A stretch of DNA of 64,000 nt from Thauera phenolivorans (GTDB taxonomy: Bacteria > Pseudomonadota > Gammaproteobacteria > Burkholderiales > Rhodocyclaceae). How positions within the stretch are numbered: the first letter of the stretch is position 1; each line of letters opens with the position of its first letter. Location of the stretch: positions 421,321 through 485,320 of the forward strand of contig NZ_MBFM01000002.1 in assembly GCF_001696715.1 (NCBI RefSeq). The letters run 5' to 3'. Both the position numbers and the translations under genes were made by a program. The notes beneath the pieces are model-generated. The model saw only the letters and a program-made list of their open reading frames with translations. It ran no database searches and had not been told where the DNA came from. This document shows, in pieces, positions 27,713-37,961 of this stretch.

Positions 27713-28469
27713 GGCGGAAGAGTCGGAAGAAGTTGTCGGTGGTGGCCTGCTCGATGCGCTCGAGCGGCTCCTCGCGCAGGCGCGCGATCTCCTCGGCCAC
27801 ATGCACCACCCAGCCCGGCTGGTTGGTCTTGCCGCGGTGCGGCATCGGCGCGAGATAGGGCGCATCGGTCTCGATCAGCAGGCGGTCGAGCGGCACCCGC
27901 TTCGCCACCGCCTTGATGTCCTTCGCGTTACGGAAGGTGACGATACCGGAGAAGGAGATGTAGAAGCCGAGATCGAGGGCGGCCGCGGCCACCTCCCACG
28001 ACTCGGTGAAGCAGTGCATGACGCCGCCGGCCTCGCTCGCGCCCTCCTCGCGCATGAGCCGGATGGTGTCCTCGGCCGCGCTGCGGGTGTGCACGATCAG
28101 CGGCTTGCCGCAGGCGCGGGCGGCGCGGATGTGGGTGCGGAAACGCTCGCGCTGCCACTCCGGGGCGTCCTCGTGCCAGTGGTAATCGAGCCCGGTCTCG
28201 CCGATCGCGACCACGCGCGGATGGTCGGCGAGCGCGAGCAGACGGGCGACGTCGGGTTCCTCGCAGTCGGCATTGTCGGGATGCACGCCGACCGAGGCCC
28301 ACAACCCGTCGTGGCGCTCGGCGAGCGCGAGTACGCGCGGGAAGTCCTCGAGCCGGACGCTGACGCACAGCGCCTGGCCGACACGATTTTCCGCCATCGT
28401 GCCGAGGACCTCTTCCTCGCGTTCGAGCAGGCCGGGGAAATCGAGATGACAGTGTGAATCAACGTACAT
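27699..28469 (-). CDS. tatD: TatD-family metal-dependent DNase
   Basis: 256 residues with TIM-barrel metal motifs: the HxH in VDSHCHLDF (His6, His8), the bridging Glu in IGETGLDYH, GVMHCFTES, and the C-terminal Asp in IETDAPYLAP. TatD/YcfH proteins are 3'-5' DNases or related amidohydrolases. The order holB-pilZ-tatD is widely conserved and holds here, 51 bp downstream of pilZ. Confidence 0.93.
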   Translation of the reverse strand: MYVDSHCHLDFPGLLEREEEVLGTMAENRVGQALCVSVRLEDFPRVLALAERHDGLWASVGVHPDNADCEEPDVARLLALADHPRVVAIGETGLDYHWHEDAPEWQRERFRTHIRAARACGKPLIVHTRSAAEDTIRLMREEGASEAGGVMHCFTESWEVAAAALDLGFYISFSGIVTFRNAKDIKAVAKRVPLDRLLIETDAPYLAPMPHRGKTNQPGWVVHVAEEIARLREEPLERIEQATTDNFFRLFRHAHL

Positions 28470-28520
28470 CGGCAGTTTCGAGCTTCGTGTGGGTGGGTGA
28501 CGACCGGGGGCGCACGGCGC

Positions 28521-28886
28521 CTACAGGGTGTGCGTCGGCCGGTTGGAACCGAGATGGGCGGCGAGGACCTGATCGATCGCACGGCACAGCGCCTTGCTCG
28601 ATGCGTCCTCGGAGAACTGCACGCCGATGCCCTGCACCCGGCCGCCCTGCGCGCCGGCGGGCGTGATCCAGGCGACCGTCCCCGCCACCGGGTGGCGATG
28701 CGGATCATCCATCAGCTGCAGCAGCATGAAGACCTCGTCGCCGAGCTGATAGTTCTTGGAGGTGGGCACGAAGATGCCGCCGTTGGTCAGATAGGGCATG
28801 TAGGCCGCGTAGAGGGCCGACTTCGAGTTGATGTTCAGCGAAAGCACGCTCGGGCGTGCGACTTGGGGTCTGACCGGGTCGTTCAT
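28521..28886 (-). CDS. pilZ: PilZ-domain protein
   Basis: 121 residues, the length of type IV pilus PilZ. VLSLNINSKSALYAAYMPYLTNGGIFVPT is characteristic of this branch, which lacks the canonical RxxxR of cyclic-di-GMP-binding PilZ domains: the N-terminus reads ARPSVLSLNI. It therefore probably acts through PilB/FimX-type contacts rather than binding the nucleotide. It overlaps the holB stop by 4 nt in the standard holB-pilZ arrangement. Confidence 0.92.
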   Translation of the reverse strand: MNDPVRPQVARPSVLSLNINSKSALYAAYMPYLTNGGIFVPTSKNYQLGDEVFMLLQLMDDPHRHPVAGTVAWITPAGAQGGRVQGIGVQFSEDASSKALCRAIDQVLAAHLGSNRPTHTL

Positions 28887-29938
28887 GGTCGGGTTCCTGT
28901 GATTGCGCGCGCATAGCGTAGCAGCATGTCCTCCAGGAAGAGGCGGGCGTTCAGGGGGTGGCGTGACACCCTGCGCAACTGGGCGAAATCATTGTAGCAA
29001 CGGCTCACCGCGGCAATGCTGGAGCGCGTCGCGAGCGCCGACAGAACGCCGTCCTGGGCCGGAAAGAAGCGCACGCGCCCACCGAGGCGCAGCGCCGCGA
29101 GGTCGCTGACCCAGCGTTGCATCCAATCGACCAGCTCGGGCATGCCGAAGCCGGCGGCGATCGCCTCCTTCGACTTCAGCCACTGCTCCCATTGCCCAGC
29201 CAGGCGCAATGCGTCGGCGGCGCGCAGCGGGCCGATATCGCGCACGAAGCGCGCCAGCAGGGCCTCGCCGCCGGCGGCGGCGAGGCGTTCGGCAGCCAGC
29301 GGCATGCCGCCGCCGAGTGCGAGCAGCGCCTCTCCCGCGGCTCCGGTGCGACTGCGCCAGCGGGCGAGCTCCGCCGCGTCCGGGCGGCCGAAGCTCCACT
29401 GCTGGCATCGGCTGCGGATCGTCGGCAGCAGCCGTCGCGGCGAGGACGACACCAGCAAGAAGGTGCAGCCGGCCGGCGGCTCCTCGAGCAGCTTGAGCAG
29501 GGCGTTGGCGGTGAAGGAATTCATCGCTTCCGCGGGATCGATGATGGCTACCCGCCGCGCGCTGTGGTGTCCGGTGACCGCGAGCGAAGACTGCAGCGCA
29601 CGGATCTGCTCGATCACGATCTGGCTGGAGGCGGCCTTGCCGCCCTCCTTCGCCCCGCTGCCCTCCTCACCCGACGCCTCCGAGGTGACGGCGTCGGCGG
29701 CCGGCACGACGCGCTGCAGATCGGGGTGATTGCCGCCGAGCCGCCACTGGCAGGGCTCGCATTGCTCGCAGGCATGCCCATCGGGCCGCGGCGCATCGCA
29801 CAGCAGGCGGGCGGCGAAAGCCTCCGCAAGCTCGCGCTTGCCCAGCCCGCTCGGGCCGACGAAGAGCAGCGCGTGCGGCAGCCGCCCGCCGAGCTCGACG
29901 AGGCGCGTCCAGGTCGGCTGCAACCAGGGGTGGATCAT
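28883..29938 (-). CDS. holB: DNA polymerase III delta' subunit
   Basis: 351 residues. Clamp-loader subunit. Landmarks are the P-loop-like [10 protein letters not shown], a zinc-module CEQCEPCQW near residues 55-63, [23 protein letters not shown] (Walker B/sensor region) and the SRC motif in [10 protein letters not shown] ~20-residue Ser/Glu/Gly/Ala insertion (about 80-100) interrupts the AAA+ core, probably a surface loop. The ATG overlaps the tmk stop by 4 nt. Confidence 0.93.
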   Translation of the reverse strand: MIHPWLQPTWTRLVELGGRLPHALLFVGPSGLGKRELAEAFAARLLCDAPRPDGHACEQCEPCQWRLGGNHPDLQRVVPAADAVTSEASGEEGSGAKEGGKAASSQIVIEQIRALQSSLAVTGHHSARRVAIIDPAEAMNSFTANALLKLLEEPPAGCTFLLVSSSPRRLLPTIRSRCQQWSFGRPDAAELARWRSRTGAAGEALLALGGGMPLAAERLAAAGGEALLARFVRDIGPLRAADALRLAGQWEQWLKSKEAIAAGFGMPELVDWMQRWVSDLAALRLGGRVRFFPAQDGVLSALATRSSIAAVSRCYNDFAQLRRVSRHPLNARLFLEDMLLRYARAITGTRP

Positions 29939-30567
29939 GCCGCGCACAGCCCGCCGACGATCGCCTCGACCTCGGCGCGGATCACGGCCGGCTCGCGTCC
30001 GGCGTCGATCACGCGGATGCGCTGTGGCGCGCGACCGGCGCGCTCGAGATAGGCCGCGCGCACCCGCTCGTGGAAGGCGCGCTGCTCGCGCTCGAAGCGG
30101 TCGGGCGCGTTGCCCGCGGCCTGCATGCGGGCGGCAGCGAGTTCGGGGGAGAGGTCGAACACCAGAGTGAGGTCGGGCTGCAGATTCGGATGCACCCAGG
30201 CCTCCAGCACGTCGAACTTGTCCCGGTCGAGGCCGCGTCCGCCGACCTGGTAGGCATAGGTGGCATCGGTGAAGCGGTCGCATACCACCCAGCGCCCACG
30301 CGCCAGCGCCGGCTCGATCTTCGCTGCGAGGTGCTCGCGGCGGGCGGCGAACATCAGCATGGCCTCAGTCTCGAGGTGCATCGGCTCGTGCAGCAGCAGC
30401 TCGCGCAGCCGTTCGCCGAGCGGCGTGCCGCCGGGCTCGCGCGTCTGCACGACGGCGATGCCGCGCGCCTCCAGCAGGGCGACGGCGGCGGCGATCTGCG
30501 TGCTCTTGCCGGCGCCGTCGATGCCCTCGAAGGTGATGAAGCGGCCGCGGAACTGCGTCGGACTCAA
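29935..30567 (-). CDS. tmk: Thymidylate kinase
   Basis: 210 residues. Phosphorylates dTMP to dTDP. P-loop [30 protein letters not shown] (dTMP-binding Arg), [18 protein letters not shown] and LID-like sequence. The start is a TTG (30565-30567) overlapping the mltG TGA as TTGA, with AGGAG 7 nt upstream; the family N-terminus RGRFITFEG follows. It is part of the coupled chain mltG-tmk-holB-pilZ. Confidence 0.95.
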   Translation of the reverse strand: MSPTQFRGRFITFEGIDGAGKSTQIAAAVALLEARGIAVVQTREPGGTPLGERLRELLLHEPMHLETEAMLMFAARREHLAAKIEPALARGRWVVCDRFTDATYAYQVGGRGLDRDKFDVLEAWVHPNLQPDLTLVFDLSPELAAARMQAAGNAPDRFEREQRAFHERVRAAYLERAGRAPQRIRVIDAGREPAVIRAEVEAIVGGLCAA

Positions 30568-31568
30568 GGCGTGCTCCTGTTGCGGATGAAACGGTCCACC
30601 GCGCGATTATGCTCGGCGAGGTTGCGCGAGAACTCGCTGCTGCCGTCGCCGCGGGAGACGAAGTAGAGATAGTCGGATTCGTCAGGGCGTACCGCGGCGC
30701 GCAGCGCCGCCGGACCCGGCATCGCGATCGGCGTCGGCGGCAGTCCGCGGCGGGTATAGGTGTTCCAGGGATGATCGGTGTCGAGATGGCGCCGCCGCAG
30801 GCGGCCGTCGAACTCGGGGCCGAGGCCGTAGATCACCGTGGGATCGGTCTGCAGCGGCATGCCGATTCGCAGCCGGTTGGCGAACACCGACGCGACCAGG
30901 CCGCGGTCCTCGGGACGCCCCGTCTCCTTCTCGACGATGGAGGCGAGGATCAGCGCCTCGTAGGGTGACTTCAGCGGCAGCGCCGGATCGCGCTCTTCCC
31001 AGACGTCGGCGAGCCGGTGCTGCATCGCCTGGTAGGCGCGCGCGAGCACCGCGAGCCCCCCGGAACGCTTGTCGAACAGATACGTGTCGGGGAAGAACAG
31101 GCCCTCCGGATGCTCCTCGCTGGCACCGATGCGCTCGAGGATCTCGGCGTCGCTGAGTCCGGCGGTATCGGGCTTCATCTCGGGATGGGATTCCAGCGCC
31201 TGGCGCAGCTGATGGAAGGTCCAGCCCTCGACCAGCACCACCGAGGACTGGGAAACGTCGCCGTCGGACAGCTTGAGGATCAGCGACCACGGCGTGACGC
31301 CGGTGTGCACCTCGTAGCTGCCGGCCTTGATCCGTTCCGCCTTGCCGCCGAGCCGCGCCAGCCAGTAGAGCAGGTCGGAATCGACCTCGACACCGGCGGC
31401 GCGGATCGCACGCGCGGCCTGGCGCATGTTGCTGCCGCGCTCGACCGTGAAGTCGATCACCGGCGCCGACAGCGGCAGTGCGCGCTGCGCATACCACCAA
31501 CCGGCCAGCGCCATCGCCGCAAGGGCGAAGATGGCGAGGATCAGGAGGCGCACAAGGAGTCGTTTCAT
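30564..31568 (-). CDS. mltG: Endolytic murein transglycosylase MltG
   Basis: 334 residues: a short cytoplasmic start MKRLLVR, one membrane helix ([19 protein letters not shown]), a LysM-like periplasmic subdomain and the YceG catalytic domain. [16 protein letters not shown] contains the catalytic Glu and NPTPI-like substrate wording appears as [11 protein letters not shown]. MltG cleaves nascent peptidoglycan strands and sets glycan length. Start at 31568 has GGAAG 9 nt upstream; an ATG two codons earlier (31574) is possible. It heads the coupled mltG-tmk-holB-pilZ chain. Confidence 0.93.
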   Translation of the reverse strand: MKRLLVRLLILAIFALAAMALAGWWYAQRALPLSAPVIDFTVERGSNMRQAARAIRAAGVEVDSDLLYWLARLGGKAERIKAGSYEVHTGVTPWSLILKLSDGDVSQSSVVLVEGWTFHQLRQALESHPEMKPDTAGLSDAEILERIGASEEHPEGLFFPDTYLFDKRSGGLAVLARAYQAMQHRLADVWEERDPALPLKSPYEALILASIVEKETGRPEDRGLVASVFANRLRIGMPLQTDPTVIYGLGPEFDGRLRRRHLDTDHPWNTYTRRGLPPTPIAMPGPAALRAAVRPDESDYLYFVSRGDGSSEFSRNLAEHNRAVDRFIRNRSTP

Positions 31569-31646
31569 TCGCATTCGCTTCCGGCAGAAGGCGGGCTGGG
31601 ACGGAGACCGGATCGGTCGTCCGCTGGCGGCGCGCAACGGGACCCC

Positions 31647-31652
31647 TATAAT
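31647..31652 (+). promoter_or_regulatory. Consensus -10 box (TATAAT) upstream of ygfZ
   Basis: A perfect TATAAT with no recognisable -35 box (the expected position reads CTGGCG). Initiation near 31659 would start the ygfZ transcript just before the large hairpin at 31665. Confidence 0.4.
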
Positions 31653-31664
31653 ACTGCATCGCGC

Positions 31665-31707
31665 AAGGGCCCCGTCCCGCGGCGGGCAGCCGCGGGACGG
31701 GGCCCTT
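31665..31707. repeat. 19-bp perfect hairpin in the mltG-ygfZ gap
   Basis: The arm AAGGGCCCCGTCCCGCGGC pairs perfectly with its complement across a GGGCA loop. It is followed on the plus strand only by TCCCACC, so it lacks a terminator U-tract. It would form the 5' end of a ygfZ mRNA started at the TATAAT just upstream. Confidence 0.85.
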
Positions 31708-31741
31708 TCCCACCAATGTGAGACCGACAGAACGACCGACC

Positions 31742-32770
31742 ATGACCGCCTGGACCGACCATCTCGCCCGACTGGGTGCCCGCCTCGATGGCAACGCGCT
31801 CGCCTTCGACGACCCGGCCACCGAGGCCCGCCTCGTCGATGACGTCACCATCGCCGTGCCGCTGCTGAATCTCGGCCTGATCCGCAGCGTCGGCCCCGAT
31901 TCCGCCCCCTTCCTGCACAACCTGGTGTCGAACGAGGTGCTCAAGCTCGCCGCCGACGCCGCCTGCTGGAACAGCTTCAACTCGCCCAAGGGGCGCATGT
32001 TGACGAACTTCCTGCTGTGGCCGGAAGCCGAGGGGCATGCGCTCATGATGTCGGCCGAGCTGGTGCCGGCGATGACGAAGAAGTTCTCGATGTACGTGCT
32101 GCGCAGCAAGACCAGAGTGAGCGACGCGAGCGCCGACACCGCGCTCGTCGGCCTCGCCGGGCCGGAGGCCGCCGGCGTACTCGAGCGCGCCGGCCTGCCG
32201 CTGCCGGACGCACCGATGAAACAGGCGGGCGACGCCGGCCGGCGCTGCATCCGCATCGGCGACGACGCCTTCGTGCTCGCGCTGGCCGCCGACCAGGCGG
32301 CCGAGGTGTACGCTGCCTTGCTCGACGCCGGCGCCGCACGGGCAGGCACCGCCGCCTGGCAGCTGAAGATGATCCGCGCAGGTGTGCCGCTGCTGAGCCC
32401 GGCGACGCAGGAGGAGTTCGTCGCTCAGATGGTCAATTACGACCTCATCGGCGGCGTCTCCTTCACCAAGGGCTGCTACCCGGGCCAGGAAATCGTCGCC
32501 CGCACGCGCTACCTCGGCAAGCTGAAGAAGCGCATGTACCGCGTCGCGATCCCCGCCGGCGCCGCGCCGGAGGTCGGCACGGACGTGTTCGCGCCCGCTT
32601 TCGGCGAGCAGTCGGCGGGCAAGCTGGTGAACGTCGCACCAGCGGCGGACGGCGGCTTCGAGGCACTGGCGGTGCTCCAGATCGCCGCCGCCGAGGCGGG
32701 CGATCTGCAGCTCGGCCGCCCGGCAGGCGCCGCGCTGCGCGTGCTCCCCCTGCCCTACCCGCTCGCCTGA
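31742..32770 (+). CDS. ygfZ: Folate-binding protein YgfZ (Fe-S cluster assembly/repair)
   Basis: 342 residues of the GcvT-like fold. YgfZ binds tetrahydrofolate and helps maintain certain Fe-S enzymes such as MiaB. The invariant KGCYPGQEIVARTRYLGK motif with its functional Cys is intact (about residues 243-260), and the N-terminal domain reads IRSVGPDSAPFLHNLVSNEV. The ATG at 31742 was chosen over upstream non-homologous sequence. It is divergent from mltG and starts the ygfZ-DUF4936-NRDE run. Confidence 0.93.
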   Translation: MTAWTDHLARLGARLDGNALAFDDPATEARLVDDVTIAVPLLNLGLIRSVGPDSAPFLHNLVSNEVLKLAADAACWNSFNSPKGRMLTNFLLWPEAEGHALMMSAELVPAMTKKFSMYVLRSKTRVSDASADTALVGLAGPEAAGVLERAGLPLPDAPMKQAGDAGRRCIRIGDDAFVLALAADQAAEVYAALLDAGAARAGTAAWQLKMIRAGVPLLSPATQEEFVAQMVNYDLIGGVSFTKGCYPGQEIVARTRYLGKLKKRMYRVAIPAGAAPEVGTDVFAPAFGEQSAGKLVNVAPAADGGFEALAVLQIAAAEAGDLQLGRPAGAALRVLPLPYPLA

Positions 32771-32780
32771 GGTGGACGCG

Positions 32781-33086
32781 ATGGAAGCCGGCACCAGCTT
32801 CGATTACTTCGTCTATTACCGGGTACGCGGCGGGCTCGACACCGGTTCGGTGCGGGCCAGGGCGAAACTGATGCAGTCCTCGCTCGCGCACGGCTTCGAC
32901 GGTCTCGAGACCCGCCTGCTGCAGCGGGCCGACGAGGCCACCACCTGGATGGAGATCTACCGCGGCGTCCGCGACAGGCAGGCCTTCGAGGCCGCGCTCG
33001 AGGCGGCCGTCGAGGCCAACCGGCTCGACGAGATCATCGAGCCGGGCAGCGCCCGTCACCTCGAATGCTTCGTCGAGTCGGACTGA
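32781..33086 (+). CDS. DUF4936 family protein
   Basis: 101 residues, small acidic ferredoxin-like-fold type protein: FDYFVYYRVRGG, then TRLLQRADEATTWMEIYRG and a C-terminal RHLECFVES. The family is known only as DUF4936, found mainly in betaproteobacteria beside ygfZ and NRDE genes as here. The ATG at 32781 has GAGG 7-8 nt upstream; a GTG at 32772 is also in frame. Function unknown. Confidence 0.8.
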   Translation: MEAGTSFDYFVYYRVRGGLDTGSVRARAKLMQSSLAHGFDGLETRLLQRADEATTWMEIYRGVRDRQAFEAALEAAVEANRLDEIIEPGSARHLECFVESD

Positions 33087-33089
33087 GCC

Positions 33090-33854
33090 ATGTGCCTGAT
33101 CGTCTTCGCGTGGCGCGTCCACCCCCGCTACCCGCTCGTCGTCGCCGCCAACCGCGATGAATACCTCGCGCGCCCGGCCGCGCCCGCACACTGGTGGCCG
33201 GAAGCGCCCGAGCTGCTCGCCGGGCGCGACCTCGAGGCCGGCGGCACCTGGATGGGGATGCGCCGCGACGGCCGCTTCGCCGCGCTGACCAATTACCGCG
33301 ATCCGAGCCAGCGTCTCGCCGGCGCGCCCTCGCGCGGCCAGCTGGTGCGCAGCGCGCTCGAGGGCGATGAGGACACTCTCGACACGCTGCGCGCGATCGC
33401 CGCCGAAAGCCCGCACTACGCCGGCTTCAACCTGCTGATGTGCGACGGCCTCAGCCTCGGGGTGCACGAGAGCACGAGCGGTGCGGTGCGGCTGCTCGAA
33501 CCCGGGGTCTACGGCCTGTCGAACCACTTGCTCGACACCCCCTGGCCCAAGCTCGAGCGCGCGCGCAAGGCACTCGAGAACGGCCTCGACGCGCTGCCGG
33601 CCGAGGCCCCCCTGCTCGCGCTGCTGCGCGACGACACGCCGGCGCCGGACCACCACCTCCCCGAGACCGGCCTCAGCCTCGAATGGGAGCGCTGGCTGTC
33701 CCCGGCCTTCATCCGCGCGCCCGGCTATGGGACCCGCTGCTCGAGCGTGCTCACGGTGGGCGCGGACGGCGGCACGCGTTTTCGCGAATGGACCTGGGAC
33801 GAGGCCGGCGCGCTGCGCAGTGCGGTCACGCACGAGTTCGCGATCGGCGCCTGA
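33090..33854 (+). CDS. NRDE-family (TANGO2-like) protein
   Basis: 254 residues beginning MCLIVFAWRVHP, with AANRDEYLARP (the NRDE motif) and GGTWMGM, the signatures of the TANGO2/NRDE family with an Ntn-hydrolase-like start at Cys2. Eukaryotic and bacterial members have been linked to haem handling and lipid homeostasis; the bacterial role is unsettled. It is 3 bp after the DUF4936 gene and ends just before a bidirectional terminator. Confidence 0.88.
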   Translation: MCLIVFAWRVHPRYPLVVAANRDEYLARPAAPAHWWPEAPELLAGRDLEAGGTWMGMRRDGRFAALTNYRDPSQRLAGAPSRGQLVRSALEGDEDTLDTLRAIAAESPHYAGFNLLMCDGLSLGVHESTSGAVRLLEPGVYGLSNHLLDTPWPKLERARKALENGLDALPAEAPLLALLRDDTPAPDHHLPETGLSLEWERWLSPAFIRAPGYGTRCSSVLTVGADGGTRFREWTWDEAGALRSAVTHEFAIGA

Positions 33855-33882
33855 GCGGCGCCCGGCGCGGCCCGCACCCATG

Positions 33883-33915
33883 AAAAACGGGCGCCTCGGC
33901 GCCCGCTCGTTTTTC
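33883..33915. terminator. Bidirectional terminator between NRDE gene and glcA
   Basis: GGGCGCC pairs with GGCGCCC around a 2-nt loop, flanked by AAAAACG on the left and CGTTTTT on the right, so it can serve both converging transcripts. Confidence 0.85.
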
Positions 33916-33931
33916 TGCTGCGGCCCTGCCT

Positions 33932-35632
33932 TCAGCGCGCCGCGTGCAGCGGGTCGGTGACGCCGAGCACGTAGATCGCGATGAGCCCGATGAGGCCTGC
34001 CATGATGAGGTAGTAGAGGGTCGGCAGCAGCGTCTTGCGCAGCGTGATGCCCTCGCGGCCGAGCAGGCCGACGGTCGCCGAGGCCGCCACCACGTTGTGG
34101 ATGGCGATCATGTTGCCGGCAGCCGCGCCCACCGACTGCAGCGCCACCATCATCGTGCCCGACACCCCGAGCAGCACCGCGGTATCGTACTGGAACTGCG
34201 ACAGCATCAGGTTCGACACCGTGTTCGAGCCGGCGATGTAGGCACCGAGCGCACCCACCCACGGCGCGAAGAACGGATACACGTTGCCCACGCTATCGGC
34301 GACGAGCTGCGCCATCGCGACCGGCATCGACATCAGGTCGGCGCCATTGACCCCCGAATTGATCAGGATCCGCACCATCGGGATGGTGAAGATCAGCACG
34401 AAGCCGGCGCCGAGCAGGGTCTTGCTCGACTCGCCCACCGCCTTCACCAGCCCGCTCAAATGCATGCGGTGCAGGAAGAAGGTCAGCAGCACCACCATCA
34501 CCAGGATGCCGCCAGGCAGGTAGAGCGGCTCGATGCTGCCGCTGACGCCGGTCTCACCGAGGATGTTGGTCCACCCGAACTTGAGCGACATCAGCGCCGC
34601 CTTGAACTCGGGGATGATGCGCGAGGCGACCAGGAGCGCTGCCAGCAGCAGATAGGGCGCCCACGCCATCGGAGTGGAGATCGGGGTCTTGTAGACGAGC
34701 TGGTCGAGTTTCATCTCGATGCTGCCCACCCACTCGCTCGGCCACTCGCTGGCCGGGGCGAAGTCCCAGGTCTTCTTCGGCAGCAGGAAGCCTTTTTTCG
34801 CCGCCGGGACGACGATCGCGAGGCCGATCAGGGCGCCGATCATCGACGGGAACTCGGGGCCGAGGAATACGCCCGCGGCCACATAGGGCACGACGAAACA
34901 GACCGCGGTGAACAGCGCGAACGGCGCCACCGCGAGGCCGGCGGCCCAGGATTTCTCGCGACCGAAGAAGCGGGTCATGATCATCACCATGATCAGCGGC
35001 ATCAGGAGGCCGACGATGCCGTGCACCGTCGCCACGCGGCCGACCAGGATGGAGAAGAAGGTTTCCCAGTTCGAACCGAGGGCGACCAGCTGCTCGGTCA
35101 TCGCCACGCGGTCGAGACCGCCCTGGACGCCGACGATCATCGGCGTGCCGACGGCGCCGAAGGACACCGGAGTCGATTGCACCATCATGCCGAGCACGAC
35201 CGCCGCCAGCGCCGGGAAGCCGAGCGCCACCAGCAGCGGCGCGGCGACCGCGGCAGGCGTGCCGAAGCCCGAGGCGCCCTCGATGAAACAGCCGAACAGC
35301 CACGCCACGATCAGCGCCTGCACCCGGCGGTCGGGACTGATCCCCGAAAACCCGCGGCGGATCGCGGCGATGCCGCCGGAGTGCTTGAGGGTGTTCAGCA
35401 GCAGGATCGCGCCGAAGATGATCCACAGGATCGCCGCGGTCAGGATCAGGCCCTGCAGGGTGGAGGCCAGCACCCGGTTGAAGCTCATCTCCCAGGCCCA
35501 CAGGCCGATCGCGGCAGTGATCACGTAAACCGCCGGCATGGCGTACTTGGCCGGCCAGCGAAAGCCGATCAGCAGCACGCCGGCGAGCACCAGCGGCAGG
35601 AAGGCAAGCAGTGAAAGTACGGTCTGGCTCAT
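33932..35632 (-). CDS. glcA: LctP-family glycolate/L-lactate permease
   Basis: 566 residues with about 12-14 membrane helices, the size and character of LctP transporters (GlcA/LldP), which import glycolate and lactate with protons. Family sequences include [19 protein letters not shown] and [23 protein letters not shown]. coli has glcDEFGBA, and this gene occupies the glcA position after glcB on the same strand, so glycolate is the likeliest substrate, although GlcA and LldP overlap in specificity. The ATG at 35632 gives [14 protein letters not shown]. An intrinsic terminator separates it from glcB, so it may also have its own promoter. Confidence 0.88.
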   Translation of the reverse strand: MSQTVLSLLAFLPLVLAGVLLIGFRWPAKYAMPAVYVITAAIGLWAWEMSFNRVLASTLQGLILTAAILWIIFGAILLLNTLKHSGGIAAIRRGFSGISPDRRVQALIVAWLFGCFIEGASGFGTPAAVAAPLLVALGFPALAAVVLGMMVQSTPVSFGAVGTPMIVGVQGGLDRVAMTEQLVALGSNWETFFSILVGRVATVHGIVGLLMPLIMVMIMTRFFGREKSWAAGLAVAPFALFTAVCFVVPYVAAGVFLGPEFPSMIGALIGLAIVVPAAKKGFLLPKKTWDFAPASEWPSEWVGSIEMKLDQLVYKTPISTPMAWAPYLLLAALLVASRIIPEFKAALMSLKFGWTNILGETGVSGSIEPLYLPGGILVMVVLLTFFLHRMHLSGLVKAVGESSKTLLGAGFVLIFTIPMVRILINSGVNGADLMSMPVAMAQLVADSVGNVYPFFAPWVGALGAYIAGSNTVSNLMLSQFQYDTAVLLGVSGTMMVALQSVGAAAGNMIAIHNVVAASATVGLLGREGITLRKTLLPTLYYLIMAGLIGLIAIYVLGVTDPLHAAR

Positions 35633-35697
35633 CTCGATGTCGTCTCCAAAGTATCGTTTTAGGCTTGCAGGAAGGCTCGGACGGGGATGTGAAGCGT

Positions 35698-35728
35698 AAA
35701 AAAACCGGACCCCTCCTCGGGTCCGGTT
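35698..35728 (-). terminator. Intrinsic terminator after glcB
   Basis: Read on the minus strand, AACCGGACCC and GGGTCCGGTT form a 10-bp stem around a 6-nt loop, followed by seven T. It lies 20 bp after the glcB stop and upstream of glcA, so it should limit read-through into the permease gene. Confidence 0.9.
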
Positions 35729-35747
35729 GTGCACACCGCGTGCGCGA

Positions 35748-37931
35748 TCAGCGCGCGGTCATCGCCTTGAACTGCTGCCGGTAGCGGTGCAGCAGCGGCT
35801 CGGTGTAGCCGCTCGGCTGGGCGCAGCCCTCGAAGATCAGCGCGCGTGCGGCCTGGAAGGCCACCGAGGCGTCGAAGTTGGGTGCCATCGGCCGGTAGGC
35901 CGGATCGCCCGCGTTCTGGCCGTCGACCACCTTCGCCATCCGGCGCAGGGTCTCTTCGACCTGCTCGGCGGGGACCACGCCGTGGCGCAGCCAGTTGGCG
36001 ATGTGCTGGCTCGAGATACGCAGCGTGGCGCGGTCTTCCATCAGGCCGATGTCGTTGATGTCGGGCACCTTGGAGCAGCCCACGCCCTGCTCGACCCAGC
36101 GCACCACGTAGCCGAGGATGCCCTGGCAGTTGTTGTCGAGCTCTTCCTGGCGCTCGGCGGCGCTCCAGTCGGCACGCGCGGCGATCGGCGGGGTCAGCAA
36201 CTCGTTCATCAGCTGCTCGCGCTCGGCGGCGTAGTCGATCTTCTCCATCTCCCGCTGCACGTCCCACACGTCCACCTGGTGGTAGTGCAGCGCATGCAGG
36301 GTGGCGGCGGTCGGCGACGGCACCCAGGCGGTGCTCGCACCGGCCTTCGGATGGGCGATCTTCTGCTCGAGCATCCCTGCCATCAGGTCGGGCATCGCCC
36401 ACATGCCCTTGCCGATCTGCGCCTTGCCGCGCAGGCCGCAGTTCAGCCCGATCAGCACGTTGCGGCGCTCGTAGGCCTTGATCCAGGGGGTGTTCTTGAT
36501 GTCGCCCTTGCGCAGCATCGGGCCCGCTTCCATCGCGGTGTGCATCTCGTCGCCGGTGCGGTCGAGGAAGCCGGTGTTGATGAAGGCGACCCGGTCCTTG
36601 GCCGCGGCGATGCAGGCGGCGAGGTTGGCGCTGGTGCGGCGCTCCTCGTCCATGATGCCGATCTTCAGCGTGTTGCGGGCGATGCCGAGCAAGTCCTCGA
36701 CGCGGCCGAAGAGCTCGTCGGCGAAGGCGACCTCGGCCGGGCCGTGCATCTTCGGCTTGACGATGTAGATGCTGCCGGTGCGCGAGTTGCCCTTGCGCTC
36801 GAGGTCGCGCATCGAGATCAGGCCGGTGACCGCCGCGTCCATGATGCCCTCGGGCACCTCGTTGCCGTCGCCATCGAGGATCGCCGGGTTGGTCATCAGG
36901 TGGCCGACGTTGCGCACGAACAGCAGCGAGCGGCCGTGCAGGCGCAGCGTCGAGCCGTCGCCGGCGGTGTACTCGCGATCCGGGTTGAGGCTGCGGGTGA
37001 TCAGCTTGCCGTTCTTCTCGAGCTCCTCGACGAGATCGCCACGGAGCAGGCCGAGCCAGTTCGAGTAGGCGAGCACCTTGTCCTCGGCATCGACCGCGGC
37101 GACCGAGTCCTCGCAGTCCATGATCGTGGTCAGGGCCGCTTCCATCACGATGTCGTTGACGCCGGCCGCGTCGGTCTTGCCGATGCCGCCGTTGCGATCG
37201 ATCTGGAGCTCGATGTGGAGGCCGTTGTTCTTCAGCAGCACCGCGCTCGGCGCGGCGGCGTCGCCGCGATAGCCGACGAAGCGGGCCGCGTCCTTGAGGC
37301 CGACCCTGGCACCGCTCTGCAGGGTGACGGCGAGCTGGCCGTTCTCCACCGCGTAGCCCGCGGCCTCGGTGTGCGAGGGGCCGGCGAGCGGCGCGGCCTG
37401 GTCGAGCAGCGCGCGGCCGAAGGCGATGACCTTGGCGCCACGCACCGGGTTGTAGCCCTTGCCGCGCTCCGCCCCTTCGAGTTCGGAGATGGCGTCGGTG
37501 CCGTAGAGCGCGTCGTACAGCGACCCCCAGCGCGCGTTGGCGGCGTTGAGCGCGTAGCGCGCGTTCATCACCGGCACCACGAGCTGCGGGCCGGCCTGCA
37601 CCGCGATTTCGTCATCGACGTTCTCGGTGCCGATCCTGAACGCGGCGGGCTCCGGCTGCAGGTAGCCGATCGACTCGAGGAAGGCGCGGTAGGCGGCCAT
37701 GTCGCTGATCGGGCCCGGATTGGCGCGGTGCCAGGCGTCCAGCTCGGCCTGGAGGCGGTCGCGCTCGGCGAGCAAGGCCTTGTTCTTCGGCGCCAGGTCG
37801 TGTACCAGCGCATCCAGGCCCTTCCAGAAGGCGGCGCTGTCCACCCCGGTACCGGGCAGGGCCTGCTCTTCGATGAAGCGGTGGAGGTTGCTCGCAACCT
37901 GGAGGCGCTGACAATTCACACGTTCAGTCAT
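35748..37931 (-). CDS. glcB: Malate synthase G
   Basis: 727 residues, the G-isoform length. Condenses glyoxylate with acetyl-CoA to give malate. Recognisable segments are [36 protein letters not shown], the catalytic-site wording [22 protein letters not shown] and [23 protein letters not shown], and [21 protein letters not shown] near the C-terminal Asp region. It closes the glycolate pathway: glycolate oxidase makes glyoxylate and this enzyme feeds it to the TCA cycle. It lies 30 bp after glcG. Confidence 0.97.
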   Translation of the reverse strand: MTERVNCQRLQVASNLHRFIEEQALPGTGVDSAAFWKGLDALVHDLAPKNKALLAERDRLQAELDAWHRANPGPISDMAAYRAFLESIGYLQPEPAAFRIGTENVDDEIAVQAGPQLVVPVMNARYALNAANARWGSLYDALYGTDAISELEGAERGKGYNPVRGAKVIAFGRALLDQAAPLAGPSHTEAAGYAVENGQLAVTLQSGARVGLKDAARFVGYRGDAAAPSAVLLKNNGLHIELQIDRNGGIGKTDAAGVNDIVMEAALTTIMDCEDSVAAVDAEDKVLAYSNWLGLLRGDLVEELEKNGKLITRSLNPDREYTAGDGSTLRLHGRSLLFVRNVGHLMTNPAILDGDGNEVPEGIMDAAVTGLISMRDLERKGNSRTGSIYIVKPKMHGPAEVAFADELFGRVEDLLGIARNTLKIGIMDEERRTSANLAACIAAAKDRVAFINTGFLDRTGDEMHTAMEAGPMLRKGDIKNTPWIKAYERRNVLIGLNCGLRGKAQIGKGMWAMPDLMAGMLEQKIAHPKAGASTAWVPSPTAATLHALHYHQVDVWDVQREMEKIDYAAEREQLMNELLTPPIAARADWSAAERQEELDNNCQGILGYVVRWVEQGVGCSKVPDINDIGLMEDRATLRISSQHIANWLRHGVVPAEQVEETLRRMAKVVDGQNAGDPAYRPMAPNFDASVAFQAARALIFEGCAQPSGYTEPLLHRYRQQFKAMTAR

Positions 37932-37961
37932 GTCTCGATTTCTCTCTCGTTCTGTTTACGT

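Noticed and set aside
31665-31707. Bidirectional terminator
   Set aside because: The genes on both sides diverge and no U-tract follows either arm.
33944-35614. 556-codon plus-strand frame opposite glcA
   Set aside because: His/Asp/Arg/Gln-rich without domains; the minus strand encodes a membrane transporter.
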